Positions 25,118-35,390 of a stretch of 64,000 nt of DNA are shown here, one piece after another. Below the pieces are notes generated by a model. That model did no database searches. It was not told the DNA's origin and was given only the letters and a program-made list of their open reading frames with translations. Origin of the DNA: Novimethylophilus kurashikiensis (lineage in GTDB: Bacteria > Pseudomonadota > Gammaproteobacteria > Burkholderiales > Methylophilaceae); assembly GCF_003112435.1 (NCBI RefSeq), contig NZ_BDOQ01000002.1:372001-436000 (forward strand), given 5' to 3'. Position 1 is the first letter of the stretch, and the number at the start of each line of letters is the position of its first letter. Position numbers and translations under genes: made by a program.

Positions 25118-26143
25118 ATGAAAACATTAATTCAGATATTCAGCCTCTTGCTGGCCGTTAGCTCGGCCATTGCAGCACCGTTGGCAACGGCGCCGGTTGC
25201 GTCATCCGGCAGCAACGGAACTTATACGGCCGAAGGCGTGGTGGAAGCCGTGAAGAGCAGCCTGATCGCGGCACAAGTCACGGGCAGTGTGACAGCGCTC
25301 ACGGTCAAGGCCGGCGATACGGTCAAGGCCGGCCAGCTGCTGGCCCGCATCGACACGCGCCTCGCAGCACAGCAGGTCGCGACCAACCAGGCCCAGGTCG
25401 TAGCGGCCCAAGCCCAGCTGGCCGCGGCACGCAAGGAATACGAACGCAAGCAGCGTCTTTACGATAAACAGTACATCAGCCAGGCCGCACTGGAGCGTGC
25501 CGAAGCCGATTTCAAGGCGGCACAGGCCCAAACACAAGCCCAGACGGCCCAAAGCGGCATGGCCAGCGTGCAAACCGGGCTCCATGCGATCTATGCGCCG
25601 TATTCCGGCGTCATCGCCGAAGTCATGACCGAGGTGGGTAACATGGCGATGCCCGACAAACCCTTGATCGCCATGTACGAACCCCGCGCCATGCGCGTCG
25701 TCGCCAATGTGCCGCAGAGTGTCGTGGCCAAGCTCAAGCAGCAAGCGGATATCCAGGTCGAAATCCCGGGCGCGGTGCAAGGCAGGATGGCGAGCCGAGA
25801 GCTCACGGTGCTGCCCATGGCCGATGCCGTGAGCCATGTGGTGCAAGTGCGCATCGGCTTGCCCGGAACGGTTTCCGGCCTCAAGCCGGGTATGTTCAGC
25901 CGCGCCGCGCTGCCGATGACGGAGTCCGATGCCGACGGCAAGCTCTCTATTCCGGCTTCGGCCGTGCTCCGCCGCAGCGAATTGAATGCCGTCTACGTGG
26001 TGGACAAGCAGGGCCGGCCGCAGCTGCGGCAAGTGCGCCTCGGCCGCCAGCTAGGAGATCGAATGGAAGTCCTGGCCGGCGTCGAGGCAGGCGAACAAGT
26101 GGCGCTTGATCCTATCGCGGCCGCCAAGGCGGTGCAGCCATGA
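25118..26143 (+). CDS. RND efflux periplasmic adaptor
   Basis: Membrane fusion protein of 341 residues with a signal peptide ending near SAIAAP, paired lipoyl-like segments (VVEAVKSSLIAAQVTGSV and IYAPYSGVIAEV), an alpha-helical hairpin (about 85-145, rich in alanine and glutamine) and a beta-barrel plus C-terminal domain. The adaptor links the RND permease in the inner membrane to the TolC-like channel. The start was placed at 25118 to give a normal signal peptide; an in-frame ATG at 25100 is possible. It overlaps the permease start by four bases. Confidence 0.88.
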   Translation: MKTLIQIFSLLLAVSSAIAAPLATAPVASSGSNGTYTAEGVVEAVKSSLIAAQVTGSVTALTVKAGDTVKAGQLLARIDTRLAAQQVATNQAQVVAAQAQLAAARKEYERKQRLYDKQYISQAALERAEADFKAAQAQTQAQTAQSGMASVQTGLHAIYAPYSGVIAEVMTEVGNMAMPDKPLIAMYEPRAMRVVANVPQSVVAKLKQQADIQVEIPGAVQGRMASRELTVLPMADAVSHVVQVRIGLPGTVSGLKPGMFSRAALPMTESDADGKLSIPASAVLRRSELNAVYVVDKQGRPQLRQVRLGRQLGDRMEVLAGVEAGEQVALDPIAAAKAVQP

Positions 26144-29100
26144 CGCCACCCCGTCTCGGTATTGCCGGCCGGATTGCCGGATTTTTCCTCGAGGCCCGCA
26201 TTACCCCGCTGATCGCGCTGGTTGCCTTGCTACTCGGCCTGTTCGCCATGTTCGTGACGCCGCGCGAGGAAGAGCCGCAAATCAATGTCACCATGGCCAA
26301 CGTGCTGATCCCGTTTCCCGGCGCATCGGCCAAGGACGTCGAACAAATGGTGGCGGTACCCGCCGAGCAGGTGCTGGCGGAGATCGCCGATATCGAGCAT
26401 GTGACTTCCGTTTCCCGCCCCGGTATGGCCGTGGTGACGGTGCAGTTCAAGGTGGGCGTGCCGCGCACCGAAGCCCTTGTGCGGCTCTACAACACCATTC
26501 AATCCAACGCCGATTGGCTGCCGAAAAACCTAGGCGTGGGCGACCCCATCGTCAAGCCCAAGGGCATCGACGACGTACCGATTATTACCGTCACGCTGAT
26601 TGCCAAAAACCAGCAGCAGGGCGCCTTCGAACTCGAACGCGTGGCGCATGCGCTGGAGGCTGAGATCAAGCACATCGAAGGCACGCGCGAGGTGCAGACG
26701 CTGGGCGGCCCGGGCAGGGCGGTCAATATCGATCTCGACCCCAATCGCATGAATGCGGCGGGCGTGACAGTCGGCGACGTGCGGCGTGCGCTGCAATCGG
26801 CCAATGCCGGTGCCCCTCTGGGCGAAACCGTCAACACCAACCGCAGCATCAGCGTTGAGGCGGGGCACTACCTCGTCAGCGCCGACGACGTGGCGGAACT
26901 GGTGATCGGCGTGCATGACGGCCGCCCGGTGTTTCTGCAGGACGTGGCAGCGGTTCGCGACGGTCCTCCGCCGGCAGAGAAATATGTCTGGTACGGCGAC
27001 GGCAAGTCGAGCCACGAATACCCGGCTGTTACCTTGAGCGTGACCAAGAAGCCGGGGCAGAACGCAGTCGCAGTCGCCGACGACGTCATTCAGCAGATCG
27101 AACAACTGCGCAACGTGCTCATCCCCGGCGATATCAGCCTGCAAATCACGCGCAACTACGGCGAGACCGCCAACGACAAGGCCACAAAACTCATCCAAAA
27201 GTTAATCTTCGCCACCTCGGCAGTGATCCTGCTGGTCTTACTGGCCTTGGGCCGGCGCGAGGCGGCTATCGTCGGCACGGCGGTCATTCTGACGCTCACG
27301 GCCACGCTGTTCGCCTCCTGGGCTTGGGGCTTCACCATCAACCGGGTGTCGCTTTTCGCGCTGATTTTCTCTATCGGCATCCTGGTGGACGACGCCATCG
27401 TGGTGGTCGAGAACATCCATCGCCACATGAAACTCCATCCCGAAGCCGCTCTGCGTGAAATCATTCCCGCGGCGGTGGATGAAGTCGGCGGCCCGACCAT
27501 CCTCGCCACGCTGACCGTGATCGCCGCACTGCTACCCATGGCCTTCGTATCGGGGTTGATGGGCCCCTACATGAGCCCGATCCCGATCAACGCCAGCATG
27601 GGCATGGTGATCTCGCTCGCCGTGGCCTTTATCGTCACGCCGTGGCTGTCGCGCCTGTGGCTCCGCCGTACGGCGCATGCCGCGGAGCCGGTCGCCAAGG
27701 TGGCACCAGTCATCTCGCAGCTGTTCGCGCCATTCCTCGACGACAGGCGAGGTGCTGCCAACCGGTTCAAGCTGGGACTGCTGGTCGTAGCGCTGATCGC
27801 CGTGTCGCTGGTCCTGCCGGTATTCAAGCTGGTCGTGCTCAAGATGCTGCCGTTCGACAACAAGTCGGAATTCCAGGTGGTGGTCGATATGCCGGCCGGC
27901 ACGCCGCCCGAAAAGACGGCCAGCGTGCTGCACGCCATGACGGCGTATCTCATGACCGTGCCGGAAGTGACTAATTATCAGGCTTACGTCGGCTTGTCCG
28001 CGCCCATCAATTTCAACGGCCTGGTGCGCCAGTATTACCTGCGCAGCGGCGGCGAGGTGGGCGACATCCAGGTTAACCTTGTGGATAAGCACCACCGCAG
28101 CGAGCAAAGCCACGGCATCGCAAGCCGCGTGCGACCGGAGTTGCAGAAAATAGCCGCCCAGCTCGGCGCCAAGGTCAAGGTGGTGGAAGTGCCGCCCGGA
28201 CCGCCCGTGCTATCGCCCATCGTGGCCGAGGTGTACGGGCCGGACGACGCCCATCGCAATGCTTTGGCCCATCGCATTCATCAAGTTTTCGACACTACGA
28301 ATGGCATCGTCGATACCGACGAAAGCCCGATCGCGAACGCCCCCAAGCTGGAATTGGTCGTGGACCGCAAGAAGGCCGCGCTGCTCGGCGTGGCGCAGGC
28401 CGATATTGTGGCTACCCTCAGAGCCGGACTCGGCGGCGAGGATGTGACCTATCTGCACGACGCCAGCAAATACCCGGCGCCGACCCGGCTGCGCCTACCG
28501 GCCTCCAGTATGGGCAATGCGGAAGCCTTGCTGTCCCTGCCGGTGCGTGCCGTCAACGGTCAATTGGTGCCGGTGCGCGAGTTGGTGCAGCCAGTTGCCG
28601 ATACCCGCGAGCAGCCGATTTATCACAAGGATTTGCTGCCGGTGAGCTATGTCGTCGGCGATATGGCAGGGCACGTGGATAGCCCGCTCTACGGCATGTT
28701 CGGCATGCGCTCGGCGCTGGGTAAACTGGAAATCCCCGGCGGCGGTGTGCTGGGCGAATACTTCATCCGCCAGCCGGGCGACAGCCAGCGCAATTTCGCC
28801 ATCAAGTGGGACGGCGAATGGCAGGTGACCTACGAAACCTTCCGCGACATGGGCGCGGCCTACGGCGTCGGCCTCATCCTGATTTATTTGCTGGTCGTGG
28901 CGCAGTTCGGTTCCTATCTCACGCCGCTCATCATCATGGCGCCGATTCCGCTCACCATCATCGGCGTCATGCCGGGCCACGCCTTATTGGGCGCGCAATT
29001 CACCGCGACTTCGATGATCGGCATGATCGCGCTGGCCGGCATCATCGTTCGCAACTCCATCCTGCTTGTCGATTTCATCAACCTGGAGGTCGCGCAGGGT

Positions 29101-29322
29101 AAGCCGTTCAAGGAGGCCGTGGTCAATTCGGCCATCACCCGTGCCCAGCCCATTTTGCTGACGGCGCTGTCGGCCATGCTGGGCGCGCTGTTCATCCTGG
29201 ACGACCCGATTTTCAACGGCCTCGCCATTTCGCTCATCTTCGGCATCCTGGTCTCGACCCTGCTCACGCTGGTCGTGATCCCCTTGCTGTATTTCGTCGC
29301 TTATCGACGCCAATTCGCTTAA
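26140..29322 (+). CDS. RND efflux permease
   Basis: Inner-membrane proton-driven pump of 1060 residues with twelve helices and two large periplasmic loops. The helix-four region FSIGILVDDAIVVVENIHRH carries the paired Asp of the proton relay. The family pattern, with a short loop after TPWLSRLW and partners adaptor-permease-DUF2892-TolC, fits a branch distinct from AcrB-type HAE1 pumps. The substrate is unknown. Gene order and the shared ArsR regulator suggest a role in handling a reactive sulfur compound or metal; this is inference. Confidence 0.92.
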   Translation: MTPPRLGIAGRIAGFFLEARITPLIALVALLLGLFAMFVTPREEEPQINVTMANVLIPFPGASAKDVEQMVAVPAEQVLAEIADIEHVTSVSRPGMAVVTVQFKVGVPRTEALVRLYNTIQSNADWLPKNLGVGDPIVKPKGIDDVPIITVTLIAKNQQQGAFELERVAHALEAEIKHIEGTREVQTLGGPGRAVNIDLDPNRMNAAGVTVGDVRRALQSANAGAPLGETVNTNRSISVEAGHYLVSADDVAELVIGVHDGRPVFLQDVAAVRDGPPPAEKYVWYGDGKSSHEYPAVTLSVTKKPGQNAVAVADDVIQQIEQLRNVLIPGDISLQITRNYGETANDKATKLIQKLIFATSAVILLVLLALGRREAAIVGTAVILTLTATLFASWAWGFTINRVSLFALIFSIGILVDDAIVVVENIHRHMKLHPEAALREIIPAAVDEVGGPTILATLTVIAALLPMAFVSGLMGPYMSPIPINASMGMVISLAVAFIVTPWLSRLWLRRTAHAAEPVAKVAPVISQLFAPFLDDRRGAANRFKLGLLVVALIAVSLVLPVFKLVVLKMLPFDNKSEFQVVVDMPAGTPPEKTASVLHAMTAYLMTVPEVTNYQAYVGLSAPINFNGLVRQYYLRSGGEVGDIQVNLVDKHHRSEQSHGIASRVRPELQKIAAQLGAKVKVVEVPPGPPVLSPIVAEVYGPDDAHRNALAHRIHQVFDTTNGIVDTDESPIANAPKLELVVDRKKAALLGVAQADIVATLRAGLGGEDVTYLHDASKYPAPTRLRLPASSMGNAEALLSLPVRAVNGQLVPVRELVQPVADTREQPIYHKDLLPVSYVVGDMAGHVDSPLYGMFGMRSALGKLEIPGGGVLGEYFIRQPGDSQRNFAIKWDGEWQVTYETFRDMGAAYGVGLILIYLLVVAQFGSYLTPLIIMAPIPLTIIGVMPGHALLGAQFTATSMIGMIALAGIIVRNSILLVDFINLEVAQGKPFKEAVVNSAITRAQPILLTALSAMLGALFILDDPIFNGLAISLIFGILVSTLLTLVVIPLLYFVAYRRQFA

Positions 29323-29333
29323 GGAGAATATCC

Positions 29334-29543
29334 ATGACTTCCTGGAAAACCGTACGCATCATCGCCGGCACGCTGATCCTGCTAAGCCTCTTGCTGGGCG
29401 TGCCCGAAAGCCCGCTGTTCGTGAGCCGCGCCTGGCTGTGGTTTACCGCCTTCATCGGCGCCAACCTGCTGCAAAGCGGCTTTACCAACTGGTGCCTGAT
29501 GGAAAGTCTTTTGCGCAAGCTGGGCGTCAAGGGCGGTTGTTGA
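29334..29543 (+). CDS. DUF2892 (YgaP-type) small membrane protein
   Basis: Protein of 69 residues with two hydrophobic helices (about 8-25 and 34-50) and a basic tail ending KGGC. It fits the DUF2892 family, the transmembrane part found in the rhodanese YgaP. Cys53 and terminal Cys69 are near the membrane face. It lies between the RND permease and the TolC-like gene, with AAGGAGAAT before its ATG. DUF2892 proteins often accompany ArsR-type sulfide-responsive regulators, which supports the sulfur link. Confidence 0.78.
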   Translation: MTSWKTVRIIAGTLILLSLLLGVPESPLFVSRAWLWFTAFIGANLLQSGFTNWCLMESLLRKLGVKGGC

Positions 29544-29547
29544 GAAG

Positions 29548-30933
29548 ATGAACGCCAAACCCCTTCACGGCTGGGTCGCGGCAGCGCTGTTGGCCCTGGC
29601 TGGCCAGGCGCAGGCTGTCGACCTGCTGGAATCGTGGAACGCCGCGCGCAACGTCGACCCTGTTTTCGGCGCGGCGCGGGCCGGTGTCGACGTGGGACAC
29701 AGCAAAACCGCGCAGGCCAGGGCGCTGGGCTTGCCTCAAGTGAGCTTGCAGGCCGGGGCGGGCGGCATCAACAGCTACAACAAGATCAACCACGCGCAAT
29801 TTTCGGCCCCCGGCATGGGCGCGGCGGACAGCGCCTCGTTTACCACCAAGACCGATCTGGGCGTGGACGTGCGCTTGAACGTTACCCTGACCCAATCCGT
29901 GCTCGACGCCGAACGCAGCACCACGCAACGCCAGCTCGCCAAGCAGGCGCAACTCGCCGAGGTGCAGTATTCGGCGGAAGAACAACAGCTCATGCTGCGC
30001 GTCGCCAAGGCTTATCTCGACGTGCTGCTGGCAGAAGATGCACTGGATGCCATCCAGCGGCAGAGCCGGGCCGTGAACGAAGCCCTGGATAGCGCGAAAG
30101 AGCGCTTCAAGGAAGGCGACGTAGCGGTGATCGACGTGCGCGAGGCCCAGGCTCGTGCCGATGCGCTGGATTCGCAAAAGCTGGAGGCCGAGAGCAACCT
30201 GCAATTGGCACAGGCGGCATTGGCGGATATCAGCGGTTTGAACGGGCAGCTTTCACGCTTGCCCGAAGCGGCCGACCTGCAACGCTTTAATGCCGGGGAT
30301 CTTAATGACTGTGTAGAACGCGCCAAGCGCAGCAGCCTGGCGCTGCAAATGCAGGAAATCCGCCAGGGCATCGCCACCGACGAAATCGAAAAACACCGCA
30401 ACGCCCATGCGCCGGTGCTCAACCTGGTCGCCCAGGCCGGAGGCGAGGAACTGCGCGGCCTCGGCGGCGGCGCGGATTCCGGCCTGATCAATCATGCGGT
30501 CAGCGTCGGCATGCAACTCACCATTCCGCTCTTTACCGGCGGCCTTCGCGACGCCAAATACAGCGAAGCCATGGCACTGGCAGAACAGTCGCGCCAGGAG
30601 TCCGAGGCCGTCCGCATCCGTGCGGCACAAGCGGCACGGACCGCCTGGAACGGCGTCAACGTAGGACAAGCCCGCATCAAGGCGCTGGAGCAAGCCTTGC
30701 AATCGGCACAAACCCGGCTGGACGCTACCGGACTCGGCAAGGAAGTCGGCGACCGCACCACGCTGGACGTGCTCAACGCCGTGCAGGAAGCCGCCGAAAC
30801 ACGCAAGGAGCTCAACCGCGCCAAGTACCAGCTGCTGCTTTCCTACCTCAGCCTGGCGGCCAGCGCGGGCGAGCTGGGCGAGAAGCAGCTGACTGAAGTC
30901 AACGCCGTGCTTGCGGAGGCGGAAAAGTATTAA
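29548..30933 (+). CDS. TolC-family outer membrane efflux protein
   Basis: Outer membrane channel of 461 residues with a cleavable signal peptide (about residues 1-27, ending AQAVD) and two OEP repeats. The first repeat starts LLESWNAARNVDPVFGAARAG, the usual opening of TolC proteins, and the second half contains SVGMQLTIPLFTGG. No lipobox cysteine, so unlike the NodT proteins elsewhere in the window it is not lipidated. It completes the tripartite pump with the two upstream genes. Confidence 0.92.
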   Translation: MNAKPLHGWVAAALLALAGQAQAVDLLESWNAARNVDPVFGAARAGVDVGHSKTAQARALGLPQVSLQAGAGGINSYNKINHAQFSAPGMGAADSASFTTKTDLGVDVRLNVTLTQSVLDAERSTTQRQLAKQAQLAEVQYSAEEQQLMLRVAKAYLDVLLAEDALDAIQRQSRAVNEALDSAKERFKEGDVAVIDVREAQARADALDSQKLEAESNLQLAQAALADISGLNGQLSRLPEAADLQRFNAGDLNDCVERAKRSSLALQMQEIRQGIATDEIEKHRNAHAPVLNLVAQAGGEELRGLGGGADSGLINHAVSVGMQLTIPLFTGGLRDAKYSEAMALAEQSRQESEAVRIRAAQAARTAWNGVNVGQARIKALEQALQSAQTRLDATGLGKEVGDRTTLDVLNAVQEAAETRKELNRAKYQLLLSYLSLAASAGELGEKQLTEVNAVLAEAEKY

Positions 30934-30983
30934 AGCGTGATGATGTATTAAAAAAATTCTAAAACAACAAGAGCTTGGCCTGA

Positions 30984-32285
<1,302 letters not shown>

Positions 32286-32395
32286 AGGAGGGCGCGGGGT
32301 TGCTGCATCGAACAAAGTCAGACAATTGCCTCCTGTATTAGTATCGATTGATATAAAATGAGTTCTATATTTTGTAAATTACCGAGGGGGCAGTC

Positions 32396-33844
32396 ATGAC
32401 GAATACCACGGTCGAAGACGACAACGAGCCGCTGTTGTACCAAAAGCGCATTCCGATCTATACGCGTACGGTCAAAGGCAGGTTTCGCAACTTCAAGACG
32501 GGGATTTTACTGCTCGCTTACAGCATTTATTTCCTGCTGCCGTGGATTCCCTGGCAACGCCATAGCGGCTCGCATCAGGCGATTTTGTTCGACCTGGTAT
32601 CGCGCCGTTTCTTCATCTTCGACATTGTGGTCTACCCGCAGGATATCTTCATGTTGTCGCTGCTGCTGTTCATCGCAGCGACTTTCCTGTTTTTCGCCAC
32701 CGGATTGGTCGGTCGGGCCTGGTGCGGCTATTTCTGCTTCCAGACGCTTTGGACCGACGCCTTCATGCTCATCGAGCACATCATCCAGGGCGAGCGTCCG
32801 GCCCGCATGAAGCTCGCCAAGCAGCCGTGGAATATAGAGAAAATCCTTAAGGTGGGCGGCGCGCGCTTCCTCATGCTGCTGCTCTCGTTCTGGACCGGCT
32901 TTACCTTCGTGGCTTATTTCAACCACACGCCGGAATTCCTGTTCCGCTTTTTCTCGGGCGATTCAGTCTCCACGGCCTATTTCTCGGTCGCTGCACTCAC
33001 CGTCAGCACCTTTATCGCCGGTGCCCTGGCCCGCGAGCAGGTTTGCATCTACATGTGTCCTTACGCCCGTTTCCAGAGCGTGATGTACGAAACCGACACC
33101 CTGGTGCCGAGCTATAACGCCAAGCGCGGGGAGGGCAGTGCCGGTCGTCTTGCCCCCAAGGCGGGTGCCAAGACGCTGGAGGAGCGCCACGAGAAAGGTC
33201 ATGGCGATTGCGTGGATTGCGGCTTCTGCGTCCAGGTGTGTCCCACGGGCGTGGATATCCGCAAAGGCTTGCAGTACCAGTGCATCTCCTGCGGGCTGTG
33301 CATCGACGCCTGCAATACCATCATGGATTCGCTGGGCTGGGAGCGCGGGCTGATTCGCTACGATTCCGAGGGTAATCTCAACCAGGAAAAACCTGGCAAG
33401 CCGCACCTCAACTTCATGCGCCTCAAGGTGTTGGGCTATCTGGGCGCGCTGGGTTTGATGGTGGGCATGCTGGTCTATATCTACACCTCGCGTACCGATT
33501 ACGAGGTACGTATTTTCCAGGTGCGCCAGCCGCTCTACGTCAAGCTTTCCGATGAAACCGTGCGCAATCGCTACGACGTCCATATCGTCAACAAGACGCA
33601 GAAGGACGAGTCCTACCTGATCAAGGCCGACGGCGTGCCCGAGAGCGCCATCAAGATCGACACAGTGACCAACCCGGTCACGGTTGTGGCTGGCAAGGAC
33701 GTACGTTTCCCGGTCAAGGTGGACTTGAACGAAGACCTGGCCGAGCACACCAAGGGCTTCCGTTTCGTCATCGTGCCGGTGTCCGAGCCGGACAAGAAAG
33801 CCGAACGTTCGGTCAGTTTCGATTCCGAAAAAGAACACCATTAA
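32396..33844 (+). CDS. ccoG: CcoG/FixG cytochrome oxidase maturation ferredoxin
   Basis: Membrane protein of 482 residues with helices at about 37-57, 84-103, 157-180, 195-212 and 344-364, the CGYFCFQTLWTDAF motif, two 4Fe-4S motifs (CVDCGFCVQVCP and CISCGLCIDAC) and the C-terminal Ig-like FixG domain. CcoG delivers copper, by cupric reduction, to the cbb3-type oxidase during assembly. No ccoNOP genes lie in the window. It ends at a strong terminator. Confidence 0.93.
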   Translation: MTNTTVEDDNEPLLYQKRIPIYTRTVKGRFRNFKTGILLLAYSIYFLLPWIPWQRHSGSHQAILFDLVSRRFFIFDIVVYPQDIFMLSLLLFIAATFLFFATGLVGRAWCGYFCFQTLWTDAFMLIEHIIQGERPARMKLAKQPWNIEKILKVGGARFLMLLLSFWTGFTFVAYFNHTPEFLFRFFSGDSVSTAYFSVAALTVSTFIAGALAREQVCIYMCPYARFQSVMYETDTLVPSYNAKRGEGSAGRLAPKAGAKTLEERHEKGHGDCVDCGFCVQVCPTGVDIRKGLQYQCISCGLCIDACNTIMDSLGWERGLIRYDSEGNLNQEKPGKPHLNFMRLKVLGYLGALGLMVGMLVYIYTSRTDYEVRIFQVRQPLYVKLSDETVRNRYDVHIVNKTQKDESYLIKADGVPESAIKIDTVTNPVTVVAGKDVRFPVKVDLNEDLAEHTKGFRFVIVPVSEPDKKAERSVSFDSEKEHH

Positions 33845-33850
33845 TCCCGG

Positions 33851-33891
33851 TGCACAGCCTGCGGCTTCATGCGCAGGCTGTGCAATTTTTT
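33851..33891 (+). terminator. Rho-independent terminator after ccoG
   Basis: A 13-bp stem (TGCACAGCCTGCG / CGCAGGCTGTGCA) with an eight-base loop is followed by a run of six T residues. It begins seven bases after the ccoG stop codon. Confidence 0.92.
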
Positions 33892-33933
33892 GCCTGTTCT
33901 TTTTTCCTATATCCGCTCAAGCGCTTAAGTAAG

Positions 33934-33968
33934 TTTTCCACAGCATCATCCACGAGTTTTGTGGATGA
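33934..33968. promoter_or_regulatory. DnaA-box-like inverted pair upstream of the PsiF-like gene
   Basis: TTTTCCACA (33934-33942) matches the DnaA box TTWTNCACA. TCATCCACG (33946-33954) and the inverted TGTGGATGA (33960-33968) are near matches. The layout resembles the cluster at 4251-4285, including a shared GTGGATGAAT. Confidence 0.4.
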
Positions 33969-34060
33969 ATCCTTAACCCTTCCTGTAAGCTTGGTGTAAT
34001 GTTATCGGCTTAGGATGACAGAGCAGTCCCACAATTCAATAGCATGAGAGGAGATCGAAG

Positions 34061-34348
34061 ATGAAGAAATTGCTAGCTGTGTTGGCCCTGGCCTGTGTTG
34101 CCGCAGCGCCCGTTTACGCCGGCACTCAACAAGACAAGATGAAGACCTGCAACGCCGATGCCGGCAAGAAGGCGCTCAAGGGCGACGAACGCAAGGCATT
34201 CATGAAGGACTGCCTGTCCGCCAAGAAGGAAGAAGCCGGCAACTCCCAGCAAAACAAGATGAAGACCTGCAACGCCGATGCGACCAGCAAGGCATTGAAG
34301 GGCGACGACCGCAAGAAGTTCATGAAGGATTGCTTGTCCGCCAAGTAA
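34061..34348 (+). CDS. PsiF-family periplasmic protein with two tandem repeats
   Basis: Exported protein of 95 residues. The signal peptide ends at VYAG (residue 20). The mature part holds two near-identical units of about 34 residues, each with MKTCNADA, ALKGD(E/D)RK and FMKDCLSAK, giving four cysteines. This is the PsiF family pattern (phosphate-starvation-inducible protein of unknown function). GAGGAG precedes the ATG. The protein is very basic. A 216-base leader upstream contains the ccoG terminator and DnaA-box-like sites. Confidence 0.87.
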   Translation: MKKLLAVLALACVAAAPVYAGTQQDKMKTCNADAGKKALKGDERKAFMKDCLSAKKEEAGNSQQNKMKTCNADATSKALKGDDRKKFMKDCLSAK

Positions 34349-34380
34349 TACACGATTGCCCGGCCTCTTGCCGGAAATGG

Positions 34381-34413
34381 AAAAGCCTCTTGCTGTCACG
34401 GCAAGAGGCTTTT
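34381..34413. terminator. Bidirectional Rho-independent terminator between psiF-like and arginase genes
   Basis: Stem AAAAGCCTCTTGC / GCAAGAGGCTTTT with loop TGTCACG, followed by T residues on the plus strand and preceded by A residues that serve the minus strand. It ends both convergent genes. Confidence 0.93.
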
Positions 34414-34428
34414 TTACGCCTGTAATGT

Positions 34429-35313
34429 TCAGGCCGTGACGATGGCGCGGCAGAGCTGCCGGATGCTGTGTGCCGTAATGAAATGGCGGTCCAGCCAGGG
34501 GTTGTATTCGACGATCTCCAGCGCCAGCAGTTTTTCATCGTCATGCACCTCGCTCAAGGCCGCCACCACCTCGTTGAGTCGTAATCCGCCTGAAACCGGC
34601 GTACCCACCCCAGGAGCGCTCAAAGGGTCGATAGCATCAATATCCAGGCTGATGCCGTAGCCCTGCGTCGCGGCACATACATGCTTGCGTGCTTCGTCGA
34701 ACACCGCCTGCATGCCGCGTTGCTGGACTTCCTCCATCAAATACACCCGGACGCCCTGTTGCCGGAGAAAAGCCGCTTCCTCGCTCTCGTAGCTACGAAC
34801 GCCGATGAGGCATACATCCTCCGGACGCAGTTTATGTTCGGGCACCGCAATGCGGGTGAAACAAGGCTCGCCTTCACCCAGCAGGCAGGCGAGCGGCATG
34901 CCGTGAATGTTGTGCGTTGGGCTGGTCGCAAAGGTGTGGCTGTCCATGTGAGCGTCGATCCAGATCAGGCCCAGCCGTGCCGAATGACCGAGGTAACGCT
35001 TCACGCCCGACCAGGTGCCGATGGCACAGGAATGGTCGCCGCCGAGTACCAGCGGGCGGTCGCCTTCCATCAGATGACGATAAGTGAGTTCGGCTAGTTC
35101 GGCGGCGATGCGCGCGACCGCCCGGATTTTGTCCTGGGGATGGTCGCCGAGACTGATTTCCTCATCCCATCGCAGCACATGTTCAGCATCCCCGATGCCG
35201 CCCAGCATGCCCAGCGCCTTTAACACCCGAGGCCCGTCCTTACATGCCGGATTCCCGGCCCCGAAGCCGTTTTCTACACCGATGATGGAGGTGGGGCGGG
35301 TGTTTTTTGACAT
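34429..35313 (-). CDS. rocF: Arginase
   Basis: Binuclear manganese enzyme of 294 residues that hydrolyses arginine to ornithine and urea. Metal-binding motifs are GGDHS, DAHMDSHTF and SLDIDAIDP, and the N-terminal SIIGVENGFGAG matches the arginase opening. The ATG at 35313 is chosen to fit the family N terminus. A GTG at 35370 with AGGGGA upstream would add a cysteine-rich 19-residue extension, but it falls inside an inverted repeat that looks regulatory. Agmatinase or formimidoglutamase are less likely, given its match to arginase N terminus. Confidence 0.88.
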   Translation of the reverse strand: MSKNTRPTSIIGVENGFGAGNPACKDGPRVLKALGMLGGIGDAEHVLRWDEEISLGDHPQDKIRAVARIAAELAELTYRHLMEGDRPLVLGGDHSCAIGTWSGVKRYLGHSARLGLIWIDAHMDSHTFATSPTHNIHGMPLACLLGEGEPCFTRIAVPEHKLRPEDVCLIGVRSYESEEAAFLRQQGVRVYLMEEVQQRGMQAVFDEARKHVCAATQGYGISLDIDAIDPLSAPGVGTPVSGGLRLNEVVAALSEVHDDEKLLALEIVEYNPWLDRHFITAHSIRQLCRAIVTA

Positions 35314-35338
35314 CGCGGATGGGTGCCGGCAAAGGGAA

Positions 35339-35372
35339 TAGTGACGACAATATAGACATTTGGTCGTCACTA
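35339..35372. promoter_or_regulatory. 10-bp perfect inverted repeat upstream of arginase
   Basis: TAGTGACGAC and GTCGTCACTA, separated by 14 bases, lie between the end of the RND operon and the arginase start. It may be an operator or an mRNA hairpin. No clear T-run follows on the minus strand. Confidence 0.5.
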
Positions 35373-35390
35373 AAATCCCCTTAGCTTTAT

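Noticed and set aside
32340-32370. FNR-like box upstream of ccoG (TTGATATAAAATGA)
   Set aside because: The right half-site matches ATCAA at only two of five positions, far weaker than the norE box.
32963-33841. 292-codon minus-strand open reading frame opposite ccoG
   Set aside because: The plus strand encodes well-conserved ferredoxin motifs; the antisense product has no family features.
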